36,530 nucleotides of DNA from Desulfobacterales bacterium (GCA_028704555.1 JAQWFD010000041.1:1-36530), one strand, 5' to 3'. Shown: positions 9,258 to 19,005, numbered from the stretch's first letter. Program-made: numbers and translations. Notes: generated by a model not told the origin, from the sequence alone.

Positions 9258-9419
9258 AAGGGCTCACTCAGAAATAGCTTCCCATTTTAAGCGCCGATGC
9301 ATCCTGCCTGGCTGCGTTACGAAAGCTCGGAATATACTTGATATTCCTGCACTTTTTTGCCTTGCCAGACAGGCGCTTCAACACTGAAAATTGCGAACTT
9401 ATTTCTGAACGAGCCCTAA
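9258..9419. mobile_element. MITE-like palindromic element, copy 1 (~162 bp)
   Basis: Terminal inverted repeats (left AGGGCTCACTCAGAAATA, right TATTTCTGAACGAGCCCT) enclose a largely self-complementary interior containing CGCCGATGCATCCTGCCTGG and GCCTTGCCAGACAGGCGC. A second copy lies at 25551-25715. There is no coding capacity. The size, inverted termini and two copies suggest a non-autonomous mobile element or large palindromic repeat family. Confidence 0.8.
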
Positions 9420-9545
9420 GTCATGAAATAATCAACAGCCAGCTGGCAGCTTCAACATGGAACAGGCCGCATCGTCCCCGATGTGGGGATTCAGGAAGGT
9501 GTTCCCATCGAATCGTCAACCCAAACAAAACGTTTAATATATCTC

Positions 9546-12500
9546 ATGAAAAAACAACCTATTGCAGTGGTCTCAATGGCCGGCGTTTTCCCCGGTGCGT
9601 CAGATCTTGATATATTCTGGGAGCATATCGTCAACAAGGTGAGTTCGGTTTGTGAGGTTCCCGAAGACCGGTGGATTGCAAAACCGGATGTCATGTATGA
9701 TCCAGAACTGAAACCGGATAAGGCTTACTCGACAAGGGCCTGCCTGATCCGTGACTTTGCGTTTGACCCTGAAGGCTTCCGTCTTGATTCAGCGCTGCTG
9801 TCATCTTTGGACCCCCTTTATCAGATTCTTCTCCATACCGGCCGGGATGCATTTTCAAACTGCATCACCCACCCGCTCAACAAGGAGCGCATCGGCGTCA
9901 TCCTGGCGGCCATTGCGCTTCCAACCGATTCGTCATCCGCCATCACACGGCGCATACTGGGCCGTTCATTTGAGCAGCGTCTGTTTCCGGACACGCCCCT
10001 TGCCCCTGACCGGCCACTGACTGTTGCTGACTATCTGTCCAGCCGTGTCACCAGCCTGCCGGCCGCGCTCCTGTCCGAAGCCCTTGGACTTGGCGGCGGC
10101 AGCTTTACGCTGGATGCGGCCTGCGCATCTTCCCTGTACGCCGTGAAACTGGCCTGTGACCAGCTCCAGTCCTACCGGGCCGATGCAGTGCTTGCCGGAG
10201 GGGTTTCCAGACCCGACTGCCTGTATACCCAGGTCGGATTCAGCCAGCTTCAGGCCCTGTCCCCTTCCGGGCGATGCGCCCCGTTTGATGAAAGCGCAGA
10301 CGGTCTGGTGGTGGGAGAAGGGGCCGGTATCATGATGCTCAAACGGCTTGATGACGCGCTTCGTGACGGCGATTCGATTTACGGAATTATCCGGAGCATC
10401 GGGCTTTCCAACGACATCCGGGGCAATCTGCTCGCGCCGGATACAGACGGACAGATCCGCGCCATGGAAAATGCCTACCGGAATTGCGGATGGAAGCCTC
10501 AGGATGTGGATCTGATTGAATGTCACGGAACCGGCACACCCACGGGAGACCGGGCCGAACTGCAAAGCATGGGAGCGGTCTGGGGGGATGCCGGATGGAC
10601 CCCGCACCAGTGCGCGATCGGCTCGGTCAAATCCATGATCGGCCATATGCTGACCGGTGCCGGCGCCGCCGGCATGATCAAGACCCTGCTGGCACTTAAA
10701 CATGAAACCCTTCCCCCGTCCCTCAATTTTACAAAAGCGCCGGCAAACAGCCCGCTGGCAGACGGACCGTTCAGAGTTCAGACATCCGCCGAACACTGGA
10801 AACAGCGGGCATCGGACATCCCGCGCCGGGCCGCTGTCAGCGCATTCGGCTTCGGAGGCATTAACGCTCATCTGCTGATCGAACAGTGGAACCCGGATAA
10901 TATCGAGAACCGCTCCACCGCCTCAGTCCGGTATTCAGAAACCGTCGAAACAGACACGGCACGCGCTGAAACCTCACCGACCCCTCCGGAAATCGCTATC
11001 ATCGGGATGAATTCGGCATTCGGTGCTATCACCTCTTTAAAAAAATTTCAGGAAGCGGTTTTAAACGGCGAAAGCGCTATCGGTAAAAGGCCTTCACACC
11101 GGTGGAAAGGAGCTGAGGCCACAGCCGCTGAATATCTAAACACCCAAAACCTTCACGGCGCATTTTTAAACGATTTATCACTGTATGCCGGCGAATTTCA
11201 TATCCCGCCCAGAGAAATTCCGGATATTCTTCCCCAGCACCTGCTGATGCTGAAAGTGGCTGCCGGCGCAATGAAAGATGCAGGCCAGCCGCTCAGGGAT
11301 ATCCGCCCTCAAATGGGCACCATTGTGGGCATGAGCTTTGACATGGAGGCTACCAATTTTCACCTGCGATGGAACCTTCACAACCAGGTCCGGCTCTGGG
11401 CCGGGCGCCTGGGCCTGGACCCGGATGATGATGCCACCCTCCAATGGCTGGATCAGTTAAAAGACCAGTGCGGTGGGCCGCTGACCGCAACCCGTACCTT
11501 AGGAGCGCTGGGCGGAATCATCGCCAGCCGCATTGCCAGGGAATTCCGGTTCGGGGGGCCCAGCTTCGTGGTATCTGCCGAGGAGGCTTCCGGCCTCAAA
11601 GCCCTTGAAATCGGGGTCAGATTTCTCCAGAACCATGAGGCCGACGCCATGCTCATCGGCGCCGTGGATACGGGCGGTGATGTCAGGCAGCTCATCATGG
11701 AAAACCAGATCCGCCCCTTTTCCGAAACCAACCGGGTACGCCCCTTTGATCAATCTGCTGACGGAAGACTGCCGGGCGAAGGCGCCGTGGCCCTGGTTTT
11801 AAAACGACTGGATCAGGCCATAGCAGACGGGGATCGGATCTATTCGGTGATCAAAGGCATCGGCAGCGCTTTTGGCATCGAAACGAACAGAGGCTCTGTT
11901 ACCGGTGAGGCCTATGTCCGATCAATGAACAGCGCATTTGAGGCATCCGGCGTATCTCCTGACGCGGTCAGCTTCATGGAAACCCATGGAAGCGGCGTTC
12001 CCGAAGAAGATGCCGCCGAAGCCCGGGCCCTTTTCGAGGTGTTCGGACACCGGAAAGAACCCTGCGGCATCGGATCGGCCGAACCTGTCATCGGCAGCGC
12101 CGGTGCGGCCTCGGCGCTGGCATCGATTGTAAAAACCAGCGTGTGCCTGTATCAGGAAATCATCCCTCCCCTGCCCGGTTTTTCAAACCCGAAACAGGAC
12201 GTGTGGCAGAAAGGCGCGTTTCATATTCCGGTTCACCCGCAGTACTGGTTCCGGAACCGCGCGGACGGCCCCAGGAAAGCGTGCGTCAGCGCCATGACCA
12301 TTGACGGCAACTGCATGCATGTGGTGCTGGAGGGATATGACGGCAATCCAAACCGCCCCGTTTCGGAAAAGGTCGAAACCGAACGGATTCAGCCGCTGGG
12401 AATGAAGGATACAGGGCTCTTTGTCGTGGAAGCCGACAGCAAAAACCAGCTGCTTGACGGCCTTGAATCGCTGAACCGGTTTATTCAGAGCCATCATGGG

Positions 12501-15500
12501 CCAGACCGGCGCATGGAACAGACTGCATTCGACTGGTATCACCAGAACGGTCATGATCCGAAAAAACCGCTGGCCCTCTCTCTGGTAGCCGGTGATATGT
12601 CCCGGATCAAATTCTGGATGGAAGATGCCGGAAAGGCCATCGTATCCGACAGCCGCAGGCAAATAAACGGAGGCCCCGGAGGCATCTGCTATTCCCCCGA
12701 ACCGCTGGGGGCAGAGGGCGGCATTTCCTTTGTTTTTCCGGGTTCAGGCAACCATTATGTAGGAATGGGACGCGAAATCGGAACCCGGTGGCCGGAAGTA
12801 CTGCGAAAAATGGATACCGAAACCCTGCATCTCAAGACACAGATGATTCCCGCCTGTTATATGCCCTGGCGGAGCTCATGGATGCCCGGCTGGGAAAAAG
12901 AGGCTGAAGCGCGTATCCTCTCCGACCCGCACCACATGATTTTCGGACAGGAGGTTCACGGCGGGGTCATGACCCATGTGATCAGCCAGTTTGGCATTCG
13001 CCCTTCATCCTGTATCGGATACAGCCTCGGTGAATCCGCAGGGCTCTTCGCCCTCGGCGCATGGCCGGATCGAGGCCGGATGCTCGAACGGATGCTGGAG
13101 ACGGATCTGTTCACTACCGAACTGGCCGGACCCTGCCACGCCGCCCGAAAGGCATGGAATATCCCGGCCGGAGAACCCTTCAACTGGTGTGTAGCCGTTG
13201 TCAACCGCCCGGCCGACGAAGTAAAATCTGTAATCGGGCGTCACCCCCTTACCCGGCTGCTGATTATCAATACTCCGGATGAATGCGTGATCGGCGGCAT
13301 GAACGGGCCGATCCGTTCGGTTATCAAAGCGCTTGGCTGTGATGCCTTTTTTCTGGACGGAGTGGTCACGGTTCACTGTGATGCGGCGCTGCCGGCAAAA
13401 GAGGCGTACAAAGCACTTCATGTCTTTCCCACCACCGCCGTTGACGGCATCCGGTTCTACAGCTGCGCACAGGCAACCTCCTATGACCTGACCAGCGAGG
13501 CTGCCGCGCAGTCCATTTTGAACCAGGCCCTTTACGGCTTTGATTTCACCCGGACCATCGACCAGGCCTATGCGGACGGTAACCGCATTTTTCTGGAACT
13601 GGGCCCCAGAGCCTCCTGCACCCGGATGATCAGACAAATCATAGGGAAACGTCCCCATCTGGCGGTCTCTGCCTGCGTTCGGGGGGAGGATGACTATGTA
13701 ACAATTCTCAAATGTCTCGGAGCGCTGGTTGCTGAACGGGTACCGGTTGACCTGGATCGTCTTTTTCCGTCCAGGACCTATGATGCCCTATCGCCAAAAG
13801 AGGCAGCTCAATCCAAGCATGTCATTGCCTTGACCATTGGCGGCCGGCCGCCGTCCATGCCACTGCCGCCGCGGGCTGCCAAAAAACAGAACCCAAAACG
13901 CCAGCAATTACCTGAAAAGCCGAAATCCTCCCCCAAGGCCCGACAGGAATCCGTCGCCGAAGTCCATGAGCCGATGTCCCCGATGCTGGAATCATTCAAC
14001 CGGAACATGCGGAAAACAGCTGAGGCCCATCAGGAATTCCTTGAGTTGTCAAACCGGATGAAGACCGCTTACGGTAAAGCCTGCATACTCCAGAATCGGC
14101 TGTTGGCGCAGCTGGTTTCATCGGACCTGCTGCCGGCCGGCCTGACAGATCAGACAGATCAGACAGATCAGACAGATCCGGCCGATAAGGCTGCTGCCCC
14201 GCCGCCTGCCTTCTCCCGGGAGATGTGCATGGAATTTGCCACAGGATCGCTGGCAGCGGTTCTCGGACCTGAGTTTGCGGTGGTTGACACCTACAATGCC
14301 AGGGTGCGCCTGCCGGACGAACCCCTGATGCTGGTGGACAGAATCATGAGCGTGGACGGGGAAAAAGGTTCCCTGGCATCCGGAAAGCTTGTTACCGAAC
14401 ACGACGTACTGCCCGGGGCCTGGTACCTGGATGGCGGGCATGCCCCCGTGTGCATATCCGTGGAGGCCGGCCAGGCAGACCTGTTTCTCTGCTCATACCT
14501 GGGAATTGATCGGGTGGTGAAGGGAAAACGAACCTACCGCCTGCTGGATGCCCGCGTCCGGTTTCACCGGGGACTTCCAAAACCGGGTGATACCATCCGT
14601 TACGAAATCAGCATTTCAAAATTCATCCGCCAGGGCGATACCTATATGTTCTTTTTCAATTATGAAGGCCGTATCGGCAATGAACCCCTGATCACGATGA
14701 CCGACGGCTGCGCCGGTTTTTTTACGGAAGAAGAGGTGCAAAACTCCGGCGGAATTATCCTCACCGCGGAAGATACCTGCCCGCTTGACGGGAAAAAACC
14801 CGGCGACTGGACCCAGCTGGTTCCCGTTGCGGCCGAAAGTTACGATGACCGGGCGATTGAGGCCCTTCGCGAGGGAAACCCGGCCGCATGCTTCGGCCCT
14901 GATTTTGACGGCATCCGGCTGCCCGAATCGATCAAACTTCCCGGCGGGCGCATGCACCTGGTCGACCGGGTGCTGAGCATCGATCCTGCGGGCGGCAGAT
15001 ACGGCATCGGCCAGATTCGGGCGCAGGCCGATATCCATCCGGACGACTGGTTCCTGACCTGCCATTTTGTCGATGACAAGGTCATGCCCGGCACGCTCAT
15101 GTATGAATGCTGCTGTCATACCCTTCGGATTTTCCTGCAACGGATCGGCTGGATCAGCGAAACCCCGGGCGTCTGTTACGAGCCGATGACCGGCAATGAA
15201 AGCGTCCTCAAATGCCGGGGTCCGGTGACCCCGAAAACCCGTCATGTCATCTATGAAGTGGATCTCAAAGAAATCGGCTACGGGCCGGAGCCCTATGCCA
15301 TCGCCGATGCCAACATGTATGCGGACGGGGATCACATCGTCCTGTTCAAAGGCATGTCTCTTAAAATGACGGGTGCCTCCCGGCAGGACATTGAATTGTT
15401 CTGGAAAAGCAGGGGCCGCAGCCATGCCCGTTCTCCGGAAGTCACCGCTCCCCTGTTTGACCGCCGGCACATTCTGGCCTTTGCCACGGGAAACCCCTCC

Positions 15501-16613
15501 GAGGCATTCGGAGAGCTGTATCAGGCGTTTGATTCGCAGCGGTTTATCGCCAGGCTTCCGGCCCCACCGTATTCGTTCATAGACCGGATCACGCATATCG
15601 AACCATCGCCGTGGTCGATGAAACCGGATGGCTGGGTCGAAGCCGAATACGATGTGCCCGAAGATGCCTGGTATTTCAAGGCAGATCGATCCGGTACCAT
15701 GCCGTTTTGCGTCCTCATGGAGTGCGCGCTTCAAACCTGCGGATGGCTTGCCGCCTACGCGGGCTCTGCCCTGACCAGCCAAAAGGATCTCAAATTCAGG
15801 AACCTGGACGGAACCGGCGTGCTGCACCACGACATTTTTCCGGATACCGGACGGCTGACGCTGCGATGCCGCATGACGCAGGTATCCTCTGCCGCGGACA
15901 TGATTATCCAGAAATATGAGATGCAGATTCTGGCGCACGGCCATCTTTTTTACGAGGCTGACACCTCGTTCGGCTTTTTTACCGTTGAATCATTGCATCA
16001 GCAGGTGGGCATACTCGATACGGATTCAGGCACATACCAGCCCTCTGCGGCAGAGATGAAACAAAACCGGCCGTTCAGCATCAAAAAAGATCGTCCCCAG
16101 TTCCCGGATGATCCCGAAAGCAGCCCGGCACCTTCTCTGGCCCTGCCGTCAAAAGCACTTCTCATGCTCGATCGAATTGACGCGTTTATACCGGACGGCG
16201 GGCCATCAGGACTGGGGTATATTAAAGGGTCAAAGGTCGTTGACCCGGACGAGTGGTTTTTCAGGGCCCATTTTTTTCAGGACCCGGTTTGCCCCGGTTC
16301 TCTGGGTATTGAATCGTTTCTGCAGCTGATCAAATTTGCGGCTGTGGACCGATGGGGCCATCTGTCTGAAACGCACCGGTTCGAACACATGCCATCGGTG
16401 TCTCACACCTGGAAATACCGGGGGCAGATCATCCCGGACAACCAGCGCATCGACGTTGAGGCAGTCATCACCCACATCGAAAATGAACCGGTTCCGACCA
16501 TCCTGGCAAATGGACTCTTGAAAGTTGACGGACTTTGCATATATAAACTGGAACAGTTCGGATTACGGCTGGTGCCGGGGGAAAAGAACAAACGCCCTGC
16601 CGGGCGGACTTAG
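9546..16613 (+). CDS. pfaC: PfaC/Pfa3-like polyunsaturated fatty acid synthase subunit (KS-CLF-AT-DH)
   Basis: The 2355-residue synthase subunit has a ketosynthase with Cys193 (DAACASSLYAV), His327 (ECHGTGTPTGD) and His367 (GHMLTGAG). A second KS-like domain has Glu680 at the Cys position (SAEEASGL) and no second His, as in a chain-length factor. An acyltransferase carries Ser1160 in GYSLGESAG. A Pro/Lys linker with a TDQ repeat follows. Then come four FabA-type hot-dog domains: the second and fourth retain CHFVDDKVMPG (His1840) and AHFFQDPVCPG (His2242), while the first and third lack this His and look like pseudo-domains. This resembles myxobacterial Pfa3 without its AGPAT. No ACP or KR is present, so a PfaA-like partner and an enoyl reductase must be encoded elsewhere. 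An in-frame GTG at 9483 is possible, but family similarity begins at MKKQPIAVVSMAG. Confidence 0.9.
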   Translation: MKKQPIAVVSMAGVFPGASDLDIFWEHIVNKVSSVCEVPEDRWIAKPDVMYDPELKPDKAYSTRACLIRDFAFDPEGFRLDSALLSSLDPLYQILLHTGRDAFSNCITHPLNKERIGVILAAIALPTDSSSAITRRILGRSFEQRLFPDTPLAPDRPLTVADYLSSRVTSLPAALLSEALGLGGGSFTLDAACASSLYAVKLACDQLQSYRADAVLAGGVSRPDCLYTQVGFSQLQALSPSGRCAPFDESADGLVVGEGAGIMMLKRLDDALRDGDSIYGIIRSIGLSNDIRGNLLAPDTDGQIRAMENAYRNCGWKPQDVDLIECHGTGTPTGDRAELQSMGAVWGDAGWTPHQCAIGSVKSMIGHMLTGAGAAGMIKTLLALKHETLPPSLNFTKAPANSPLADGPFRVQTSAEHWKQRASDIPRRAAVSAFGFGGINAHLLIEQWNPDNIENRSTASVRYSETVETDTARAETSPTPPEIAIIGMNSAFGAITSLKKFQEAVLNGESAIGKRPSHRWKGAEATAAEYLNTQNLHGAFLNDLSLYAGEFHIPPREIPDILPQHLLMLKVAAGAMKDAGQPLRDIRPQMGTIVGMSFDMEATNFHLRWNLHNQVRLWAGRLGLDPDDDATLQWLDQLKDQCGGPLTATRTLGALGGIIASRIAREFRFGGPSFVVSAEEASGLKALEIGVRFLQNHEADAMLIGAVDTGGDVRQLIMENQIRPFSETNRVRPFDQSADGRLPGEGAVALVLKRLDQAIADGDRIYSVIKGIGSAFGIETNRGSVTGEAYVRSMNSAFEASGVSPDAVSFMETHGSGVPEEDAAEARALFEVFGHRKEPCGIGSAEPVIGSAGAASALASIVKTSVCLYQEIIPPLPGFSNPKQDVWQKGAFHIPVHPQYWFRNRADGPRKACVSAMTIDGNCMHVVLEGYDGNPNRPVSEKVETERIQPLGMKDTGLFVVEADSKNQLLDGLESLNRFIQSHHGPDRRMEQTAFDWYHQNGHDPKKPLALSLVAGDMSRIKFWMEDAGKAIVSDSRRQINGGPGGICYSPEPLGAEGGISFVFPGSGNHYVGMGREIGTRWPEVLRKMDTETLHLKTQMIPACYMPWRSSWMPGWEKEAEARILSDPHHMIFGQEVHGGVMTHVISQFGIRPSSCIGYSLGESAGLFALGAWPDRGRMLERMLETDLFTTELAGPCHAARKAWNIPAGEPFNWCVAVVNRPADEVKSVIGRHPLTRLLIINTPDECVIGGMNGPIRSVIKALGCDAFFLDGVVTVHCDAALPAKEAYKALHVFPTTAVDGIRFYSCAQATSYDLTSEAAAQSILNQALYGFDFTRTIDQAYADGNRIFLELGPRASCTRMIRQIIGKRPHLAVSACVRGEDDYVTILKCLGALVAERVPVDLDRLFPSRTYDALSPKEAAQSKHVIALTIGGRPPSMPLPPRAAKKQNPKRQQLPEKPKSSPKARQESVAEVHEPMSPMLESFNRNMRKTAEAHQEFLELSNRMKTAYGKACILQNRLLAQLVSSDLLPAGLTDQTDQTDQTDPADKAAAPPPAFSREMCMEFATGSLAAVLGPEFAVVDTYNARVRLPDEPLMLVDRIMSVDGEKGSLASGKLVTEHDVLPGAWYLDGGHAPVCISVEAGQADLFLCSYLGIDRVVKGKRTYRLLDARVRFHRGLPKPGDTIRYEISISKFIRQGDTYMFFFNYEGRIGNEPLITMTDGCAGFFTEEEVQNSGGIILTAEDTCPLDGKKPGDWTQLVPVAAESYDDRAIEALREGNPAACFGPDFDGIRLPESIKLPGGRMHLVDRVLSIDPAGGRYGIGQIRAQADIHPDDWFLTCHFVDDKVMPGTLMYECCCHTLRIFLQRIGWISETPGVCYEPMTGNESVLKCRGPVTPKTRHVIYEVDLKEIGYGPEPYAIADANMYADGDHIVLFKGMSLKMTGASRQDIELFWKSRGRSHARSPEVTAPLFDRRHILAFATGNPSEAFGELYQAFDSQRFIARLPAPPYSFIDRITHIEPSPWSMKPDGWVEAEYDVPEDAWYFKADRSGTMPFCVLMECALQTCGWLAAYAGSALTSQKDLKFRNLDGTGVLHHDIFPDTGRLTLRCRMTQVSSAADMIIQKYEMQILAHGHLFYEADTSFGFFTVESLHQQVGILDTDSGTYQPSAAEMKQNRPFSIKKDRPQFPDDPESSPAPSLALPSKALLMLDRIDAFIPDGGPSGLGYIKGSKVVDPDEWFFRAHFFQDPVCPGSLGIESFLQLIKFAAVDRWGHLSETHRFEHMPSVSHTWKYRGQIIPDNQRIDVEAVITHIENEPVPTILANGLLKVDGLCIYKLEQFGLRLVPGEKNKRPAGRT
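14145..14179 (+). repeat. 9-bp in-frame repeat (ACAGATCAG x4) in the pfaC linker
   Basis: Almost four copies of ACAGATCAG encode Thr-Asp-Gln repeats in the linker between the AT region and the first hot-dog domain of the PfaC-like protein. It is in frame and expandable. Confidence 0.9.
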
Positions 16614-16649
16614 GAGCGCTATCGCTTGAGGAGCACTTCGTTTGAGGCA
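16602..16649 (+). repeat. Dispersed ~48-bp repeat, copy 2, overlapping the pfaC stop codon
   Basis: Near-identical to 2585-2632 (shared blocks AGGAGCGCTAT and GGAGCACTTCGTTTGAGGCA). It encodes the last residues of the PfaC-like protein and supplies its TAG stop. Confidence 0.75.
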
Positions 16650-16684
16650 GGAAAAAGAAACAAAAAGTAAATAATGATGATCGC

Positions 16685-16761
16685 GTAAAAAGTACCCGCA
16701 TCCGTCATTCCCGCGGGGCGGGAATCCGGAACATGGTGAAAGGGCTGAATATGACTTTTTA
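16685..16761. repeat. Palindromic intergenic repeat with GTCATTCCCGC core
   Basis: Outer arms GTAAAAAGT (16685-16693) and ACTTTTTAC (16753-16761) flank an inner palindrome ATTCCCGCGGGGCGGGAAT. This is the pattern of common proteobacterial REP-like palindromes. It fills much of the pfaC-oleA gap. Confidence 0.65.
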
Positions 16762-16804
16762 CAAGGCCGTCAATAATAACCAATAACTGATCTAAATAGC
16801 TGAT

Positions 16805-17845
16805 ATGCGGTATTCTAAAGTATACGTTGATTCATTTGGTTACGAACTTCCTTCAAATGTGGTGACTTCCGATGATCTCGAGAAGCGGCTGGAGCCGCTG
16901 TATAACGCTCTGCACTTAAAAAAAGGTCAACTGGAGGCGTTAACCGGCATCTATGAGCGCCGTTTCTGGGATCCGGGTTGCCGGATGTATGAAGGCGCCA
17001 TCAAGGCCGGTCAGAAGGCGCTGGAAAACAGCCGGGTGGCTCCTGAACAGATCGGAATGATCATTTATGGCGGGGTCTGCAGAGACAATCTCGAACCAGC
17101 GACGGCATGTGCCGTGGCAGACGCCCTGAAACTGGGTCCGAATGCTCAGATCTATGATGTGACCAATGCCTGTCTGGGGGTTCTCAACGGAATGGTCCAG
17201 GTGGCCAACGCCATTGAGCTGGGCCAGATCCGGGCCGGGATGGTGGTCTCCTGCGAATCTTCCCGCGAAATCATGGACACGACCATCAACCGGCTCCTGT
17301 CCAATCCGGATATGGACACCTTCAAGCAGACCGTGGCCACCCTGACCGGTGGCTCCGGGGCCGTAGCTGTGGTGATGTGCGACAAAAGGCTGTCCGAGGA
17401 CGGTCATCAGCTGCTGGGCGGCACCGCCAGGAATGCCTCCCGATTTCACCGGCTGTGTCTGTGGGGACCTAATACCGGCATGCCGACAACCATAGAGCAT
17501 GTCATGCGTACCGATTCGATCGGCGTACTGCAAAACGGCGTGGCCCTCGGCATTGACACATTCAACGCCTTTAAAAAACACCTGGCCCTGTCCGATGACA
17601 AACCGGACAAGATCATATGCCATCAGGTCGGGGCCACGCATCAGAAAACCATACTGGATTCTCTCGGCATCGGTACGGAAAAGGATTTTACCACATTTTC
17701 TTATCTGGGCAATATCGGTACGGTTTCACTTCCCATTACAGCGGCTATTGCCGATGAACGCGAATTTCTTCTGCCCGGCGATCTGGTGGGATTTCTTGGA
17801 ATCGGCAGTGGACTCAACTGCCTCATGCTGGGTTTAAGGTGGTAA
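16805..17845 (+). CDS. oleA: OleA, acyl-CoA head-to-head condensing enzyme
   Basis: This is a 346-residue thiolase-superfamily enzyme of the KAS III-like OleA type, which performs the non-decarboxylative Claisen condensation of two fatty acyl-CoAs to a 2-alkyl-3-ketoacid. The active-site Cys123 lies in YDVTNACLGVLNG. Glu97 in RDNLEPATA matches the Glu that characterises OleA over FabH. His is in IICHQVGATH and Asn in LGNIGTVSLP. The tail GLGLRW-type end is intact. It is followed by oleB after 6 bp, and oleC and oleD lie downstream, so the assignment is strong. No obvious Shine-Dalgarno precedes the ATG. The upstream PfaC-like gene suggests polyunsaturated acyl substrates (inference). Confidence 0.92.
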   Translation: MRYSKVYVDSFGYELPSNVVTSDDLEKRLEPLYNALHLKKGQLEALTGIYERRFWDPGCRMYEGAIKAGQKALENSRVAPEQIGMIIYGGVCRDNLEPATACAVADALKLGPNAQIYDVTNACLGVLNGMVQVANAIELGQIRAGMVVSCESSREIMDTTINRLLSNPDMDTFKQTVATLTGGSGAVAVVMCDKRLSEDGHQLLGGTARNASRFHRLCLWGPNTGMPTTIEHVMRTDSIGVLQNGVALGIDTFNAFKKHLALSDDKPDKIICHQVGATHQKTILDSLGIGTEKDFTTFSYLGNIGTVSLPITAAIADEREFLLPGDLVGFLGIGSGLNCLMLGLRW

Positions 17846-17851
17846 ACTGCG

Positions 17852-18781
17852 GTGACGTTATTTAAAAACAGATTAAAAATCAGGCCCGTCGATACCTCCG
17901 GATTTTGTCATCTGTATCCGTTTAAATCCAGATACATGAAGATCAACGGGCTCAACTGCCATTACCTGGATGAAGGCAGCGGTGACCCGGTGGTAATGGT
18001 ACACGGCAACCCGACCTGGTCATTTTATTTCAGAAGGCTCATCAGCGACCTGTCGCCAGACTGCCGCTGCATTGTGCCGGATCATATCGGATGCGGGCTG
18101 TCGGACAAACCCGATACCAGCGGTTATGATTACCGCCTGAGCAGCCGGATCCATGATCTCGAAACGCTGCTGGATCATCTTGGGGTCAACCGCCGCATCA
18201 CATTGATTGTCCATGACTGGGGCGGAATGATTGGTACGGCCTTTGCCGTAAAGTATCCGGAACGGATCAGCCGGATGGTGATACTGAACACCGCGGCCTT
18301 TTTCCCCCCCGGAGACAAGCCCATTCCCATGAGACTGCGGATGCTTCGAAATCTTCCCCTGCCCGCCACAGTGGCAGTTCTCGGCTTAAACCTGTTTGCC
18401 TTAAGCGCCCTGTTCATGGCCACAACCCGACGGCTTCCAAGAGCGGTCAAATCCGGCCTTGTTGCTCCGTACAACTGCTGGAAGAATCGAATAGCCACGT
18501 TGAAATTCGTTCAGGATATTCCTCTGACAGAACATGACCCGGGTTACGATCTTGTCCGTCATGTCAGCGGCCATCTGGATCGGCTGGCCCGCATCCCGAA
18601 GCTGATCTGCTGGGGAGAAAAGGATTTCGTGTTTGACATGGATTATCTGGCGCAGTGGAAGCGCTTTTTCCCGGATGCCGAGGTATGCAGTTTTCCGGAT
18701 GCCGGACATTATGTACTGGAAGATGCGCCTGAAAGGGTCAGCTCAGCGGTCAGAAATTTTCTGGCTCTCCACCCGATCTGA
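17852..18781 (+). CDS. oleB: OleB, beta-lactone decarboxylase (haloalkane dehalogenase-like alpha/beta hydrolase)
   Basis: This 309-residue alpha/beta hydrolase resembles haloalkane dehalogenases. It has the oxyanion motif HGNPTWS (51-57), nucleophile Asp122 in LIVHDWGGMIG, acid Asp258 in WGEKDFVF and His286 in PDAGHYVLED. In olefin biosynthesis OleB converts the beta-lactone made by OleC into the cis-olefin and CO2. The start is a GTG six nt after the oleA stop, implying translational coupling. The hydrophobic patch LPATVAVLGLNLFALSALFMA fits a cap contacting long alkyl chains or membrane. A plain haloalkane dehalogenase is the alternative by sequence alone; the ole context decides. Confidence 0.9.
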   Translation: MTLFKNRLKIRPVDTSGFCHLYPFKSRYMKINGLNCHYLDEGSGDPVVMVHGNPTWSFYFRRLISDLSPDCRCIVPDHIGCGLSDKPDTSGYDYRLSSRIHDLETLLDHLGVNRRITLIVHDWGGMIGTAFAVKYPERISRMVILNTAAFFPPGDKPIPMRLRMLRNLPLPATVAVLGLNLFALSALFMATTRRLPRAVKSGLVAPYNCWKNRIATLKFVQDIPLTEHDPGYDLVRHVSGHLDRLARIPKLICWGEKDFVFDMDYLAQWKRFFPDAEVCSFPDAGHYVLEDAPERVSSAVRNFLALHPI

Positions 18782-18826
18782 ACATCACGGCCGGTCCGAT
18801 CCAGTCTGCAGCCGGTTCTCATACAA

Positions 18827-18977
18827 CCCCAGCGTTGCATAAACAAGATGGTGGAAAATATCACAAACTGATAATTACAAAAAGATGGAAAACCAATTGT
18901 GCAGTATCTGAATTTCCCGAAGGTCGAAGTCAACAAAATTTATGAAAATCATTTTTTTTGTGTGTGCAACGCTGGGG
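18827..18977. repeat. 13-bp inverted repeats flanking ~125 bp between oleB and the next gene
   Basis: CCCCAGCGTTGCA at 18827-18839 is perfectly complementary to TGCAACGCTGGGG at 18965-18977. The interior is AT-rich with no clear gene. It may be a small palindromic insertion or an mRNA structure in the ole operon. Confidence 0.55.
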
Positions 18978-19005
18978 CACCTTTTCCAAATGGAATCGAT
19001 CAGCC

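Noticed and set aside
9483..9545. GTG start 21 codons upstream for the PfaC-like protein
   Set aside because: The added residues show no family similarity; MKKQPIAVVSMAG fits the KS start. Neither start has a clear Shine-Dalgarno, so it is not excluded.
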